NCBI RefSeq assembly: GCF_042651425.1
Contig: NZ_JBHSCW010000005.1
Location: forward strand, 25,059-89,058
From: Fodinicurvata halophila
GTDB lineage: Bacteria > Pseudomonadota > Alphaproteobacteria > Kiloniellales > DSM-21159
DNA: 64,000 nt
Reading direction: 5' to 3'
Part shown: piece by piece, positions 42,876 to 52,336 of the stretch
How positions within the stretch are numbered: the first letter of the stretch is position 1
How the letters are laid out: every line of letters starts with the position of its first letter
Notes under the pieces: generated by a model
Database searches by the model: none
Told to the model about the DNA's origin: nothing
The model's input: the letters and a program-made list of their open reading frames with translations, nothing else
Translations under genes and position numbers: made by a program

Positions 42876-44186
42876 ATGGAAGCTCTGATCGCGGGTCTGG
42901 TAATCCTTCTGCTTGTCGTCCTGTTCCTGGGGCTGGGGTTCTGGATCTTCTCCGGCTTGTTCCTGGTGAGTGTCGGCGGGCTGGTCCTGTTAGAGGGGAT
43001 GCCCCTCGAGCGCATCGGGATCATCGCCACCAATATCATCTACAGCTATTCCTCGGCCTGGGAGCTCGCAGCCATTCCGATGTTCATCTGGATGGGCGAG
43101 ATCATCTTTCGCACCGACCTCTCGGATCGCCTGTTCCGGGGGCTTTCCCCACTGGTGGATTTCATTCCCGGCCGTCTCCTGCATACCAATATCATGGGAT
43201 GTACGCTCTTCGCTGCCGTCAGTGGGTCCAGTACGGCAACCACGGCTACGGTGGGCAAGATCACAACCGGCGAACTGAGTCGCCGGGGCTATGATTCCAA
43301 CCTCAGCATCGGGTCCCTTGCCGGTGCCGGCAGTCTGGGCCTGCTCATCCCGCCATCCATCGTCATGATCATATACGGGATTCTGGCCGAGGTTTCCATT
43401 TCGCGCCTGTTTGCGGCCGGCATCCTGCCCGGGCTTCTGGTGGCGGCCGTCTATTCCACATACATCATGATCCGTGCAGGCCTTGACCCTTCGAAATCGC
43501 CGCGTGGCGCGGAGAGGTACAGTTTGCGTGACCGGCTTTACGGAGTGGTCAATCTGCTCCCGGTCTTCTTTCTCGTCATTATCGTGCTGGGGTCGATCTA
43601 TTCCGGTATCGCAACGCCGTCTGAAGCAGCAGCCGTTGGCGTTGCCGGCGCCGTGCTGGTCACCCTTGCCCTGCGCCAGTTGACCCTGGAAATCTTCCTG
43701 GAGTCATTGAAGGGCGCCCTGCGCACCTCCTGCATGGTCTGCAGCATCCTGATTGCTGCAGCCTTTCTGTCGACAGCGATGGGCTATCTCGGCATTCCGC
43801 GGAACCTGGCCGAGGCAATAACGGGCATGAATCTCTCGCCGATTGCCCTGATCCTTATCCTGTCGCTGTTCTACGTCATGCTGGGCCTGTTCCTTGACGG
43901 GATATCGATCATTGTCATGAGCCTTCCAATTACCCTGCCGCTGGTCACGATGGCCGGCTTCGATCCGGTTTGGTTCGGTGTCTATCTGGTGCTCATGACC
44001 GAATTGGCGCAGGTAACACCGCCTATCGGCTTCAACCTCTTCGTCATCCAGGGGCTGACGGGCCATCCCATCGGCAAGGTGGCCCTGGCGGCGTTCCCGT
44101 TCTTCCTGCTGATGTGCCTGTCCGTGGTGATTATCACGATCTTCCCGGAGATCGCCCTCTGGCTGCCTGAGGTATTGTTCGGATGA
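42876..44186 (+). CDS. TRAP transporter large permease, DctM family
   Basis: 436 residues, about twelve hydrophobic segments. Signatures AAVSGSSTATTATVGKITT, AGSLGLLIPPSIVMIIYG and ELAQVTPPIGFNLFVIQG correspond to the family discontinuous-helix motifs. It overlaps the start of the GAF-protein gene by four bases (ATGA), so the GAF protein is cotranslated with the permease. Completes the second TRAP importer of the window. Confidence 0.93.
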   Translation: MEALIAGLVILLLVVLFLGLGFWIFSGLFLVSVGGLVLLEGMPLERIGIIATNIIYSYSSAWELAAIPMFIWMGEIIFRTDLSDRLFRGLSPLVDFIPGRLLHTNIMGCTLFAAVSGSSTATTATVGKITTGELSRRGYDSNLSIGSLAGAGSLGLLIPPSIVMIIYGILAEVSISRLFAAGILPGLLVAAVYSTYIMIRAGLDPSKSPRGAERYSLRDRLYGVVNLLPVFFLVIIVLGSIYSGIATPSEAAAVGVAGAVLVTLALRQLTLEIFLESLKGALRTSCMVCSILIAAAFLSTAMGYLGIPRNLAEAITGMNLSPIALILILSLFYVMLGLFLDGISIIVMSLPITLPLVTMAGFDPVWFGVYLVLMTELAQVTPPIGFNLFVIQGLTGHPIGKVALAAFPFFLLMCLSVVIITIFPEIALWLPEVLFG

Positions 44187-44677
44187 GTGATCTGTTGAAC
44201 GAACTGGCATTGGCGACGGCCCATCCCGGTCAGCCCGGCGCGCTTTTCGAAACTGCGGACCGGGTCCTGCAGGGTCGCTTCGGACATCAGCTTTTCACGC
44301 TTTTGGCCTATCATCCCGAAAGCGGCGAGGTGGAACGCCTCTACAGCAGCCGGCCCGAGGACTTTCCGCTGCAGGGACGCAAGTTGATGGGGCCGACCGA
44401 GTGGGGCGCGCGCGTGCTGCACAGTGGGGAAGCCTATCTGGGACGCACGGTCGCCGACATCCGCTGGGCCTTTCCCGATCACGAGTTGATCGCCAGCCTG
44501 GGGCTGGGCTGCATCCTCAATCGCCCCCTGGTCTGGAACGGTGAAGTTCTTGGCGTGCTCAGCCTGCTCCAGGAAGGCGAGGGCCGTTACAGCGAGGCGG
44601 ACCTCGAGGCCGCGGCCCCCTATACGGCCCTGTTGCTACCGGCCTACCTGCAGCTGAGACACGATGCACAGAGTTGA
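44183..44677 (+). CDS. Small GAF-domain protein coupled to TRAP permease
   Basis: 164 residues, almost entirely one GAF fold: FGHQLFTLLAYHPESGEVERLYSS at the N-terminal sheet, then VADIRWAFPDHELIASLGLGCILNRPLVWNGEVLGVLSLLQ (quoted here only as VADIRWAFPD and LVWNGEVLGVLSLL). No kinase, HTH or catalytic segment is attached. Such stand-alone GAF proteins bind small molecules or nucleotides. The start overlaps the DctM stop, and the amidohydrolase gene follows by 26 bp, so it belongs to the transport/hydrolysis operon. Function, perhaps as a ligand sensor or an accessory, is unknown. Confidence 0.82.
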   Translation: MSDLLNELALATAHPGQPGALFETADRVLQGRFGHQLFTLLAYHPESGEVERLYSSRPEDFPLQGRKLMGPTEWGARVLHSGEAYLGRTVADIRWAFPDHELIASLGLGCILNRPLVWNGEVLGVLSLLQEGEGRYSEADLEAAAPYTALLLPAYLQLRHDAQS

Positions 44678-44703
44678 GTCTTGATTTGGGAGAGATGGAG
44701 AAA

Positions 44704-45933
44704 ATGACAGCGACGATCCTGGCGAACGCCAACGTTCTGGATACCGAGGCTGGTGAGCTGCTTGGCGAGCGCCATGTCCTGCTGCGCGACGGTCAGATTG
44801 CGGAGATTTCGGAGACCCCGTTGAAGGACAGCACGGCCGAGACGGTGGATCTGCGTGGCCGCACACTGATGCCCGGGCTTTGCGATGCCCACGTGCATGT
44901 TACGGCCATCACGCCGGATTTTGCGCTGTTGAAGAAGCTCTCGCCGTTCTATGTGGCGGGACGGTCCACCGACATATTGAACGGCATGCTGATGCGTGGT
45001 TTCACGACGGTTCGCGATGGGGGCGGCGCCGATTACGGCCTGGCCCACGCCGTGGACGAGGACGCGATCATCGGTCCGCGTGTTCTCTTCTGCGGCCAGG
45101 CCCTGTCCCAGACCGGTGGCCACGGTGATGTGCGTGGCCGTGGGGAAAATGCCCTGGACGAGTGTTTCTGCTGTGCCGGCCTGGGGCGTATCTGCGACGG
45201 CGTGCCCGAGGTGAGGCGTGCGGCGCGCGACGAGATCCGCAAGGGCGCCACCCACATCAAGATCATGGCGTCCGGCGGCGTGTCCTCGCCGACGGACCGG
45301 ATCGACAGTACGCAGTTCTCCCTCGAGGAAATCGATGCCATCGTGGAGGAAGCCACCGCTGCCAACATCTATGTCATGGCCCATGCCTACACGGCCCGTG
45401 CCATCAATCGGCTTCTGACACGTGGCGTGCGGACCATCGAGCACGGCAACCTGATGGATGCCGAGAGTTGCGAACTGTTCAAGAAACACGGTGGTTACCT
45501 GACACCGACCCTGTCGACCTACAACGCGATCGCGAAGGAAGGCAAGGAAGCCGGGATGCCGGCGGAACTCCAGGCCAAGGTCTTCGAAGTGGTCGAGTAC
45601 GGTCTGTCGGCTCTGGACATGGCTTACAATGCCGGCGTGAAGACGGTTTTCGGCACGGACCTGCTGGGGCAGATGCACCGTTACCAGCTGGGCGAGTTCG
45701 ACCTTCGCAAGGGCATCATGCCGGCCGCCGACCTGATCCGTTCGGCTACCTGTACGGCTGCCGAGGCTCTGCAGCGCGAAGGGGAGTTCGGTGTGGTGCG
45801 CGAAGATGCGCGGGCCGACCTCCTGGTGGTCGATGGCAACCCGCTAGATGATATCAATGTCCTGACCGATCCGGGCAATCGCCTGAAGGCCGTGATCAAG
45901 GAAGGCAAGTTCTACAAGAACGAGCTGCAATAG
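44704..45933 (+). CDS. Metal-dependent amidohydrolase (imidazolonepropionase-like)
   Basis: 409 residues, TIM-barrel amidohydrolase. Metal ligands visible: DAHVHV (His-x-His) near residue 65, the Lys in HIKIMASGG, His in VMAHAYTARAI, EHGNLMD and Asp in FGTDLLGQ. This ligand set suits hydrolysis of a cyclic amide, imide or dipeptide (prolidase-like members). The ATG at 44704 was chosen on family start pattern (MTATILANANVLD); an ATG at 44695 has too short a spacer and a TTG at 44674 overlaps the previous gene. Last gene of the operon from hyuA. Confidence 0.87.
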   Translation: MTATILANANVLDTEAGELLGERHVLLRDGQIAEISETPLKDSTAETVDLRGRTLMPGLCDAHVHVTAITPDFALLKKLSPFYVAGRSTDILNGMLMRGFTTVRDGGGADYGLAHAVDEDAIIGPRVLFCGQALSQTGGHGDVRGRGENALDECFCCAGLGRICDGVPEVRRAARDEIRKGATHIKIMASGGVSSPTDRIDSTQFSLEEIDAIVEEATAANIYVMAHAYTARAINRLLTRGVRTIEHGNLMDAESCELFKKHGGYLTPTLSTYNAIAKEGKEAGMPAELQAKVFEVVEYGLSALDMAYNAGVKTVFGTDLLGQMHRYQLGEFDLRKGIMPAADLIRSATCTAAEALQREGEFGVVREDARADLLVVDGNPLDDINVLTDPGNRLKAVIKEGKFYKNELQ

Positions 45934-46014
45934 GCTGAAGACGCTTTGCGGCCAGGCCCTTCGGGTCACGAAAGGCCAGGCCCGGGATAGAGCGGCGAGG
46001 ACTCCGTCCGTGCC

Positions 46015-47436
46015 TCAGGCCTGTTCTTCCAGGGGTGGCTGCCCCGCGCGTCCGAACACCTCCTCGAGGGAAAGGCACATGGCCAGAAGCTCGGCTTCCG
46101 AGCCTCCGGGACACATGACCTGAAAACCGATCGGCAGTTTTCCAGAATCGACGGGAAGAGGGATGGTGGCGGCGCAGAGTTCCAGATAGTTACCGGGCTG
46201 GGTGTTGCGGGTCATGCTGAGCGCGAAGGCCAGGCCTGTCTTGGGATCGCTCAGGTCGGACACCGGCAGGGCGGTCGAAGCCGTGGTCGGACTGATCCAG
46301 GCATCCAGGCCGGCGAAGCGGTCCCAGGCACTGGCGATGCTCTGCTCGCGCCGATTGTCCAAAGCCACGTGATCGATGGCCATGACGGCAAGAGCACTCT
46401 CCATCCGTCCGGCAATCACGGGGTCAATAAGGTGCTTGTTGGCCTCGAAGCGTTCGCGCCCCAGGCTGGCCACCAAAGAGACGGGCAGAGAGACGGGGAA
46501 ATAGTCCTCGCGCTCGGGAGCTTCGGGAACATCCAATTCCTCGAAGGTGGCGCCGACGCGTGAAAGGCTGTCCAGGGCCTGGTCCGTTGCCGTGGCGATA
46601 TCCGGTTCGAGATCGTCGAAGAAATAGTTTCGCGGTCGCCCGAGCTTCAGGGCCTGTAGTCGGGCAGGCTCTGCCTGATGATGGCGTGCATCATTCTCGG
46701 GCAGGCCCAGTGCCTGGTTGATCGCGGCAAAGGCAATGGCGGCGTCGCTTGCCGAACGGGTCAGCAGTCCCAGTGTGTCCAGGTGTGGCGCCAGGGACAG
46801 GCCGCCCTCGTTGGGCCACAGACCGAATGTGGTCTTGAGACCGAACAGGCCATTGAGGGCGGCCGGGACCCGAACGGATCCCCCCGTGTCCGAGCCGATG
46901 GAGAAGGCACAGAGCCCGGCTGCGGTGGCCACACCGGAGCCGGAGCTGGACCCTCCTGGCAGGCGATGGGTTTCCGGGTCCCAGGGATTCCACGGCGTCC
47001 CTCGGCTTTCGGAGACGCCGGTGATGCCCAGGGCGAACTCCACCATCTTGGTCTTGCCGAGGATGACGCAGCCGGCCCGCTTCAGGGCCTGGACGAAAGG
47101 CCCTTCCTCGTCCCCCATCAGATCCTGGAGCGCCAGCTTCGAGCCGCCGGTGGTGGGCATGTCATCGACCACCAGCAGGTCCTTCACGGCCACGGGCACG
47201 CCCATGAGCGGACCCAGGTCGACACCGGCCTCGCGCAGCTGGTCCATGGCCCGGGCGGTTCTCAGCGCCTGTTCGGCGGCGATGTACTGATAGGCGCCGA
47301 GCTTCGGATCGAGCGCGGCAATGCGTTCCAGGTAAGCGCGTGTCACCTCTTCGGACGTGATATCCCCCTCTCGGAAACGGGCGGCAAAGCCGTCGAGGCC
47401 CAGGGGCGCGATGGGGTCTGCGGGCAGGCCGGTCAT
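46015..47436 (-). CDS. Amidase-signature family hydrolase
   Basis: 473 residues with the Ser-cisSer-Lys triad: Lys85 in VPVAVKDLL, the Ser cluster in GGSSSGSG (163-165) and nucleophile Ser187 in GSDTGGSVRVP. Substrates of this family are linear amides, including amino-acid amides, ureas and allophanate. ATG 47436 has GAGG with a six-nt spacer; a TTG five codons upstream is weaker. Convergent with the amidohydrolase (81-bp gap), it likely takes part in the same amide catabolism but is separately transcribed. Confidence 0.9.
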   Translation of the reverse strand: MTGLPADPIAPLGLDGFAARFREGDITSEEVTRAYLERIAALDPKLGAYQYIAAEQALRTARAMDQLREAGVDLGPLMGVPVAVKDLLVVDDMPTTGGSKLALQDLMGDEEGPFVQALKRAGCVILGKTKMVEFALGITGVSESRGTPWNPWDPETHRLPGGSSSGSGVATAAGLCAFSIGSDTGGSVRVPAALNGLFGLKTTFGLWPNEGGLSLAPHLDTLGLLTRSASDAAIAFAAINQALGLPENDARHHQAEPARLQALKLGRPRNYFFDDLEPDIATATDQALDSLSRVGATFEELDVPEAPEREDYFPVSLPVSLVASLGRERFEANKHLIDPVIAGRMESALAVMAIDHVALDNRREQSIASAWDRFAGLDAWISPTTASTALPVSDLSDPKTGLAFALSMTRNTQPGNYLELCAATIPLPVDSGKLPIGFQVMCPGGSEAELLAMCLSLEEVFGRAGQPPLEEQA

Positions 47437-47679
47437 GTCTATCCTCACCAATATTTCTGATATGCCAGATGCTTGACAGTCTCATGCAGCTCTGGTTGTC
47501 CTTTTGCAAGGGTAGTCTAGTTAAATATGATGGCAACATTGCTTGGCACAGACCGCCGGCGATGTTCTCAGATACAAGAATTTCCAAACTGGGAGACAAA
47601 GGTCCTGGACGGGCCGTCTCATGAACTGGAGGGGCACCCCATGGTCAAGAAGGCCTATCTTGGTCTCTGAGGAAGGAGG
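47437..47679. other. Intergenic region upstream of amidase gene
   Basis: 243 bp between the amidase start and the end of the zinc-finger gene, both on the minus strand. Must include the amidase promoter; I see no clear element or gene. Confidence 0.5.
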
Positions 47680-48012
47680 TCAGCCCTCGGCACAGTCGAT
47701 GCAGCGCGGCACCGTAGGGTCCAGGTCAAGGCGTTTGGGGGCGATCTCCTCGCCGCAGGCCACGCAGTAGCCGAATTCGTCTTCATCGATACGCTTCAGC
47801 GCCGCGTCGATCTTGCGCAGGCGCGCGTGGCGGCGCTGTTCCGAGGCCTTGGCCATGGCCTGGACCTGCATGGCGTCCATGCGCGACAACCGGCCCACGC
47901 TCTGCTGGTCCAGTTCCACGGGGCGCCGGTCGGCGCTGGTGTTCTCGCCTTGCTGCAGCAGGGTTTCACGTTCCTGCAGCAGGCGCTTGCGATAATCTTC
48001 CGGCTCGTTCAT
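47680..48012 (-). CDS. DksA/TraR-type zinc-finger protein
   Basis: 110 residues, shorter than E. coli DksA (151) because the N-terminal coil is reduced. The helical part (RKRLLQERETLLQQGE ... ALKRIDEDEFG) precedes the C4 zinc finger YCVACGEEIAPKRL ... PRCIDCAEG. Such proteins bind the RNA polymerase secondary channel or act as small regulators; short members may lack the acidic tip needed for stringent-response activity. It lies 52 bp from the end of the mscS-type gene on the same strand. Confidence 0.85.
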   Translation of the reverse strand: MNEPEDYRKRLLQERETLLQQGENTSADRRPVELDQQSVGRLSRMDAMQVQAMAKASEQRRHARLRKIDAALKRIDEDEFGYCVACGEEIAPKRLDLDPTVPRCIDCAEG

Positions 48013-48064
48013 GAGGCGAAACTATCCCAGGGCTGATCTCGGGAAAAGGGCGTTGACGGCAGAA

Positions 48065-50545
48065 TCAACTGGCGTCTCCGTCCCGATCCGGCCCGCTATC
48101 GGCTTCGGTGGAAATCTCCCCCCGATGCTGTTTGCCCTGTTGCTGATGATTGCTGTCCTCCTGGGTGTCTTCTGCAGTTTTCTGCGGCTGCGCCTGCCGG
48201 GGATCGGCGCCTGAGCGATGAAGGTAGATGTCCTGTTGCGGGAAGGGCATCTGGATGCCGTTCTCGCGGAAGCTATCGTCGATGGCGAAATGCAAATCCG
48301 TCATTACGTCTAGATAGCGGTCGGTCTCCCGGATGTAGCAGCGCAGCTCTAATTCCAGCGCCGATTCCCCAAAGGCCTTGAAGAAAACGTAAGGCTCCGG
48401 GAATGCCAGGACATCGTCGTTCCGCCCAGCGCAATCAAGCAGGAGCTGTTGGACCTTCCGAGCATCCTCGCCATAGTAGAGTCGCAAGGGAATGATGATG
48501 CGGGCGATTCGGTTCTTGTGAGTCCAGTTGGTGACCGGCAAGGCGATCAGGTCCGAGTTGGGCACGATGACCGAAGAGCGATCGAAGGTTTCGATTTCCG
48601 TCGAACGGACCGAGATGTGCCGGACCATGCCCTCGTTTTCGCCCACCACGACCCAGTCGCCGACCTTGATCGGCCGTTCGATCAGCAGCAGCAGGCCGGC
48701 CACGAAGTTCTCCACCACGGTGCGCAACCCGAAGCCGATGCCGACGGACAGCGCGCCGGCCACCAGTGCCAGGTTGGACAGGCTGATCCCCAGTGTCGCA
48801 ATCGCCAGGATCAGGGCCATGCCGACGCCGATGTAGCTGATGCCGGAGGAGATGGAATTGCGGATCCCATAGTCCAGATAGGTGTTCGGCAGCACCCTTT
48901 CCGACAGCCAGCGGCGCAGCAGTCCCGAGGCGAAAAGCCCGACGGTCAAGACCACGCCGGCGAGGAGGATGTCGACCAGCGAGATCCTGACCTCGCCGAT
49001 GTTGATGCCGGTCAGCAGCTGTTCGGCCCAGAGCGTGACGATCGTCGAGGGCACGCCGTAGATGAGCAGAAGTACGTAGGCCAGTGGCAGGAGCAGAGCG
49101 ATATCGATCACCAATCCGGCCCAGAAGAGAGTCAGTTGGTGGCGGTTTTCCTCCTGGCTTACCGCCCCCGTGCGCTGACGGTATGCCAAGTCCAGCAGCA
49201 GGGACAGGGCCTCCCGGAAAACAAGGCGCAGCAGGAAGAAGAAGCCGATCAGCACACCGGTGACGATGATCCGGGTCTGCAGGAATTCCGCCAGGCGACT
49301 GTAGCCGACAAGGGCGAGAAAGGGGGTCAGGCAGACCACGGTGCCCAGCAGGAAACGTCCGGCATTCCAGCCGGTGGATCCGAAGCCCTCCTCGGGATTC
49401 ACCCAATAGCGGTTGGGCAGCATCGACAGCAGCAGCACGGCCATGACCGAGTTGTCGATCAGAACGAAGACCGAGCGCAGTTCCGGCGTGAAGGCCTCTG
49501 CCTGTATGGCGGCCATCTGCAGCGCGGCGGTGCCGGCGAAAATGGCTGTGACCAAGAACACACGCTGGTAAAGAACGCGCGCCCCCAGCGGCGTCACCGG
49601 CATGATGCGCCAGTGCGGACGACGCGGAGAGAGAACGGCACGGGCCAGGCCGCTGACCAGGATGAAGCCGGTGACGGCCGCGGCCAGGATATAGAGCAGC
49701 GTCGCGAAATAGCCGGTCAGGATTTCCTGGAAGTAAAGAATCCCGATGGCGATTCCGATGGCCAGGGAGGGAATGACGGCGCGCGCAAGGCCGTCGGCGA
49801 TGGCTGCGACGACGCGCCGGGAATAGCCCGGATCCTCCTCTTCGAGATCGCGCCCGAAGCGTTTGCTCAGCCAGTGCCGTATGGGCCAGCCCAGCAGGAA
49901 AGCGACCGCCGGGATGCCAAAGAGATAGAGATAGGGCAGTGCTCCCTGGCGGCCGAATTGGGCAATCTCGGATGCCCAGTCGAACGGTGCATCCCAGATG
50001 CCTGAGAGAACCTCGACCGCGTCCTGGACCGCCTGCTGCCAGACACCAGGCCAGAGAGGGGACGGGGTGCGTTCCAGCACTTCTTCCTGAAGGCGCTGGC
50101 GTTCGCGGCTTGCGATTTCCTGAAGAAATTCGTTTGCGCGCACGCGGACCAGCGCTGCCTGGCGTACACGGGCCTCGATGGTGCTGATGCGTTGGTTCAG
50201 ATCCTGACGGGTCTGGCGGATCTCGGGATTCTCGGGCGGGTCGCCCTCGGCCGGTGGTTCGCCAAGGCTGTTGAGCTGCTCCTGCAACGGAGCAAGACGG
50301 CTTTCCGCCTCGTTCTGCCGATGCTCGGCCGCCGAGAGCACGGCGCGCAGCTCCTGTTTCAGTTCATCCTCCACAACGGGAGAAGCATCCATCGGTTGCC
50401 TGAGCTGCTGCTCGGCGCGCTCGAGAACGGACTCCCATTCCTGGATCTGGCCGTCGAATGCCGGTTCGCCGCCCGGGCCTTGGGCCGATGCGGCCAGGGA
50501 GAGCAGCAGCGTCAGAAGGAAAGGAAGGAGAAGGCCTGTACGCAT
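48065..50545 (-). CDS. Large mechanosensitive channel, MscS family
   Basis: 826 residues. ATG 50545 opens a signal peptide (LLLPFLLTLLLSLAASAQG, cleavage near 21); the longer frame from 50761 would bury it. A periplasmic coiled-coil/DUF3772-like segment (about 25-180) is followed by several hydrophobic helices (about 190-560), then the MscS pore and beta domain: ISSGISYIGVGMALILAIATLG, LALVAGALSVGIGFGLRT-VVENF, ERPIKVGDWV and IIVPNSDLIALPVTNWT (in pieces). Gates in response to membrane tension, releasing solutes on hypo-osmotic shock. Large size fits alphaproteobacterial paralogues. Confidence 0.9.
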   Translation of the reverse strand: MRTGLLLPFLLTLLLSLAASAQGPGGEPAFDGQIQEWESVLERAEQQLRQPMDASPVVEDELKQELRAVLSAAEHRQNEAESRLAPLQEQLNSLGEPPAEGDPPENPEIRQTRQDLNQRISTIEARVRQAALVRVRANEFLQEIASRERQRLQEEVLERTPSPLWPGVWQQAVQDAVEVLSGIWDAPFDWASEIAQFGRQGALPYLYLFGIPAVAFLLGWPIRHWLSKRFGRDLEEEDPGYSRRVVAAIADGLARAVIPSLAIGIAIGILYFQEILTGYFATLLYILAAAVTGFILVSGLARAVLSPRRPHWRIMPVTPLGARVLYQRVFLVTAIFAGTAALQMAAIQAEAFTPELRSVFVLIDNSVMAVLLLSMLPNRYWVNPEEGFGSTGWNAGRFLLGTVVCLTPFLALVGYSRLAEFLQTRIIVTGVLIGFFFLLRLVFREALSLLLDLAYRQRTGAVSQEENRHQLTLFWAGLVIDIALLLPLAYVLLLIYGVPSTIVTLWAEQLLTGINIGEVRISLVDILLAGVVLTVGLFASGLLRRWLSERVLPNTYLDYGIRNSISSGISYIGVGMALILAIATLGISLSNLALVAGALSVGIGFGLRTVVENFVAGLLLLIERPIKVGDWVVVGENEGMVRHISVRSTEIETFDRSSVIVPNSDLIALPVTNWTHKNRIARIIIPLRLYYGEDARKVQQLLLDCAGRNDDVLAFPEPYVFFKAFGESALELELRCYIRETDRYLDVMTDLHFAIDDSFRENGIQMPFPQQDIYLHRSGADPRQAQPQKTAEDTQEDSNHQQQGKQHRGEISTEADSGPDRDGDAS

Positions 50546-50747
50546 GGCGGTTCGTCCGGCTTTCTTGCAGGCAATGGCCGAGAGATCGTGCCCATCTTTG
50601 TCAGAAACAGGGCGCTCTTTCCATGAAATACAATTCGTTGTCGGCCACCTGATATTCGCAAGAAGGCAGGTGGCTTTCATGCGCAGGTCATGAAACTTTA
50701 GTAAAAGGTGTGCTCCGGTTTCTCCGACAGGTTCGAGCATGCCGCCT
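50546..50747. other. Intergenic region between mscS-type gene and phnF
   Basis: 202 bp; both flanking genes are on the minus strand. Probably carries the channel promoter. No convincing hairpin or ORF seen. Confidence 0.4.
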
Positions 50748-51464
50748 TCACAGTTCCACAACCAGGTTCACACGCAGTGCGGAAAAGCGGGTCAGGCTGT
50801 ACTCGATGGGTTTGCCCTGGGCGTCCACGTTGATGCTTTCCGCCGTCAGGACCGGCTGGTTGCGCGGCTGCTGAAGGTGCCGGGCGTCGTCGTCCGCCGG
50901 CAGCGCAGCCCCGATCCGACTGGTCTTGCGGAAGTAATCCTCGATCCCCTGGGCCGCCAGTGCCTTCGTGATCGAGTCCGTCTTTTCGTATTCCTCCAGC
51001 ATCCGCGGCAAGCGGGCCTGCGAGAAGTAGTGCGCGGCAATGCTGACGGGCTTGTCGTCCACCACGCCCACGCGTTCGATCAGGAAGACCGGCTTGCCGG
51101 CGCGGATGGCCAGGCCGCGGGCAATCTCGGCCTCGGCGGGCAGGGAGAGCGTGCGCAGAGTATGTCCGCCCGGATGCCGCTGTATGCGCAGGATGTTCTC
51201 GGTAAAGCGCGTGCGCCGGCCGACGGCGTAATCCACCATCTGTTCCTGGACATAGGTGCCGCGCCCCTGTTCCACCCGCACGGCGCCGCTTTCCTGAAGC
51301 GCGCCCACGGCCCGGCGCAGGGTGTGGCGGTTCACCTTGAAGCGTTCCGCCAGTTCGGCTTCATTGGGCAGGCGCTCGCCCGGCTTGTAAGTGCCGCGGG
51401 CAATCTCCTCCTGGAGTTTCTGCTGTATCTGTCGCCACAGGGCGACACCGTTGCCTCGGTTCAT
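50748..51464 (-). CDS. phnF: Phosphonate metabolism regulator PhnF, GntR/HutC family with UTRA domain
   Basis: 238 residues: winged helix (LWRQIQQKLQEEIARGTYKPG ... NRHTLRRAVGALQESGAVRV, in parts) followed by a UTRA ligand domain (about 80-235, with RVGVVDDKPVSIAAHYFS). Its place beside the C-P lyase operon and divergent from the DUF1045 gene supports PhnF. Likely represses phn genes without phosphonate or phosphate-starvation signal. Start fixed by ATG at 51464. Confidence 0.9.
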   Translation of the reverse strand: MNRGNGVALWRQIQQKLQEEIARGTYKPGERLPNEAELAERFKVNRHTLRRAVGALQESGAVRVEQGRGTYVQEQMVDYAVGRRTRFTENILRIQRHPGGHTLRTLSLPAEAEIARGLAIRAGKPVFLIERVGVVDDKPVSIAAHYFSQARLPRMLEEYEKTDSITKALAAQGIEDYFRKTSRIGAALPADDDARHLQQPRNQPVLTAESINVDAQGKPIEYSLTRFSALRVNLVVEL

Positions 51465-51609
51465 GCGATGGGTCCGTGTCGGCGCCGGGGAGCGGCTGTA
51501 TCCATCTTGTCTGCAGCCATGAAGATTACCGTGTTTCCAGCGAGTCGCAGGAGCGTTGTTTGAACAACCCGGGCCGGCCTGGCAAGTCCCGATGGAGAGG
51601 GAAGAGCTT

Positions 51610-52299
51610 ATGAGCGAACGCTATGCCGTCTATTTCACTCCGCCCAGGGACAGCGCCCTGCGGCGCCTTGCCGGGCAGTGGCTGGGATACGATCCTCATG
51701 ACGGCGCGCTCCCGCGATCGGCAGACGCCTTCGGGCTGGACAGAGGCATCGTGGAGGACGTCACCGGCACGCCGCGCGTTTACGGGTTCCACGCGACCCT
51801 CAAGCCACCGTTCCGGCTGGCCAGGGGCCATGACGAATCTGCACTTCACGAGGCGGTTGCCACGCTGGCCAGGCAATTCCGGACCTTTCCGATGCCCTAT
51901 CTCGGGCTTTCGCGACTGGGCGGTTTCCTGGCGCTGCTTCCCGAGGCCCCCGAGCCTCGCCTGGATGACATCGCCGGCGCCTGCGTGGAGCGACTGGACC
52001 GCTTTCGCGCCGCGCCGCACCCCGAGGACCTGGCGCGCCGTCGTGCGACTGGCCTGAGCGCCCGGCAGGAGGCGCTGCTGCAGCGCTGGGGCTATCCCTA
52101 TGTTTTCGACGAGTTCCGCTTCCACATGACGCTGACCCGCGCCCTGGACGAGGCGGAGCACGCGCGCGTCGCACCGATCCTGGCGCAAGCCCTGGAACCG
52201 GTCCTTGCCCGACCCCTGGCGTTCGATGCCCTCAGCCTGATGCGGCAGCGGACCGCGAGGGAGCCCTTCACGGAGATTGCGCGCCTGCCGCTATCCTGA
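51610..52299 (+). CDS. DUF1045 phosphonate-associated protein
   Basis: 229 residues, 2H phosphoesterase-like. Two HxT/S-type elements are seen: GFHATLKPPFRLARG and FRFHMTLTRAL, the paired motif of the 2',5' RNA-ligase/cyclic phosphodiesterase fold. Genes of this family are regularly in phn clusters and may act on a cyclic phosphate of the C-P lyase pathway, replacing PhnP, which is absent here. The start is the ATG at 51610 next to the purine-rich AGAGGGAAGAG; an in-frame ATG at 51556 lies close to the phnF promoter region. Divergent from phnF. Confidence 0.87.
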   Translation: MSERYAVYFTPPRDSALRRLAGQWLGYDPHDGALPRSADAFGLDRGIVEDVTGTPRVYGFHATLKPPFRLARGHDESALHEAVATLARQFRTFPMPYLGLSRLGGFLALLPEAPEPRLDDIAGACVERLDRFRAAPHPEDLARRRATGLSARQEALLQRWGYPYVFDEFRFHMTLTRALDEAEHARVAPILAQALEPVLARPLAFDALSLMRQRTAREPFTEIARLPLS

Positions 52300-52336
52300 T
52301 GTCATGCAGTGCCATCTGGGTGGGGTCATAATGGAC

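Noticed and set aside
45950..45983. 10-bp direct repeat GGCCAGGCCC between amidohydrolase and amidase genes
   Set aside because: Only two copies in GC-rich convergent intergenic DNA; no hairpin with T tract and no repeat family.
48449..50005. 518-codon plus-strand frame opposite the mechanosensitive channel
   Set aside because: Gln/Asp/Gly-rich shadow of the MscS-family gene.
51465..51609. Possible PhnF operator in the phnF/DUF1045 divergent region
   Set aside because: No clear dyad or match shared with the phnG upstream region could be found by eye.
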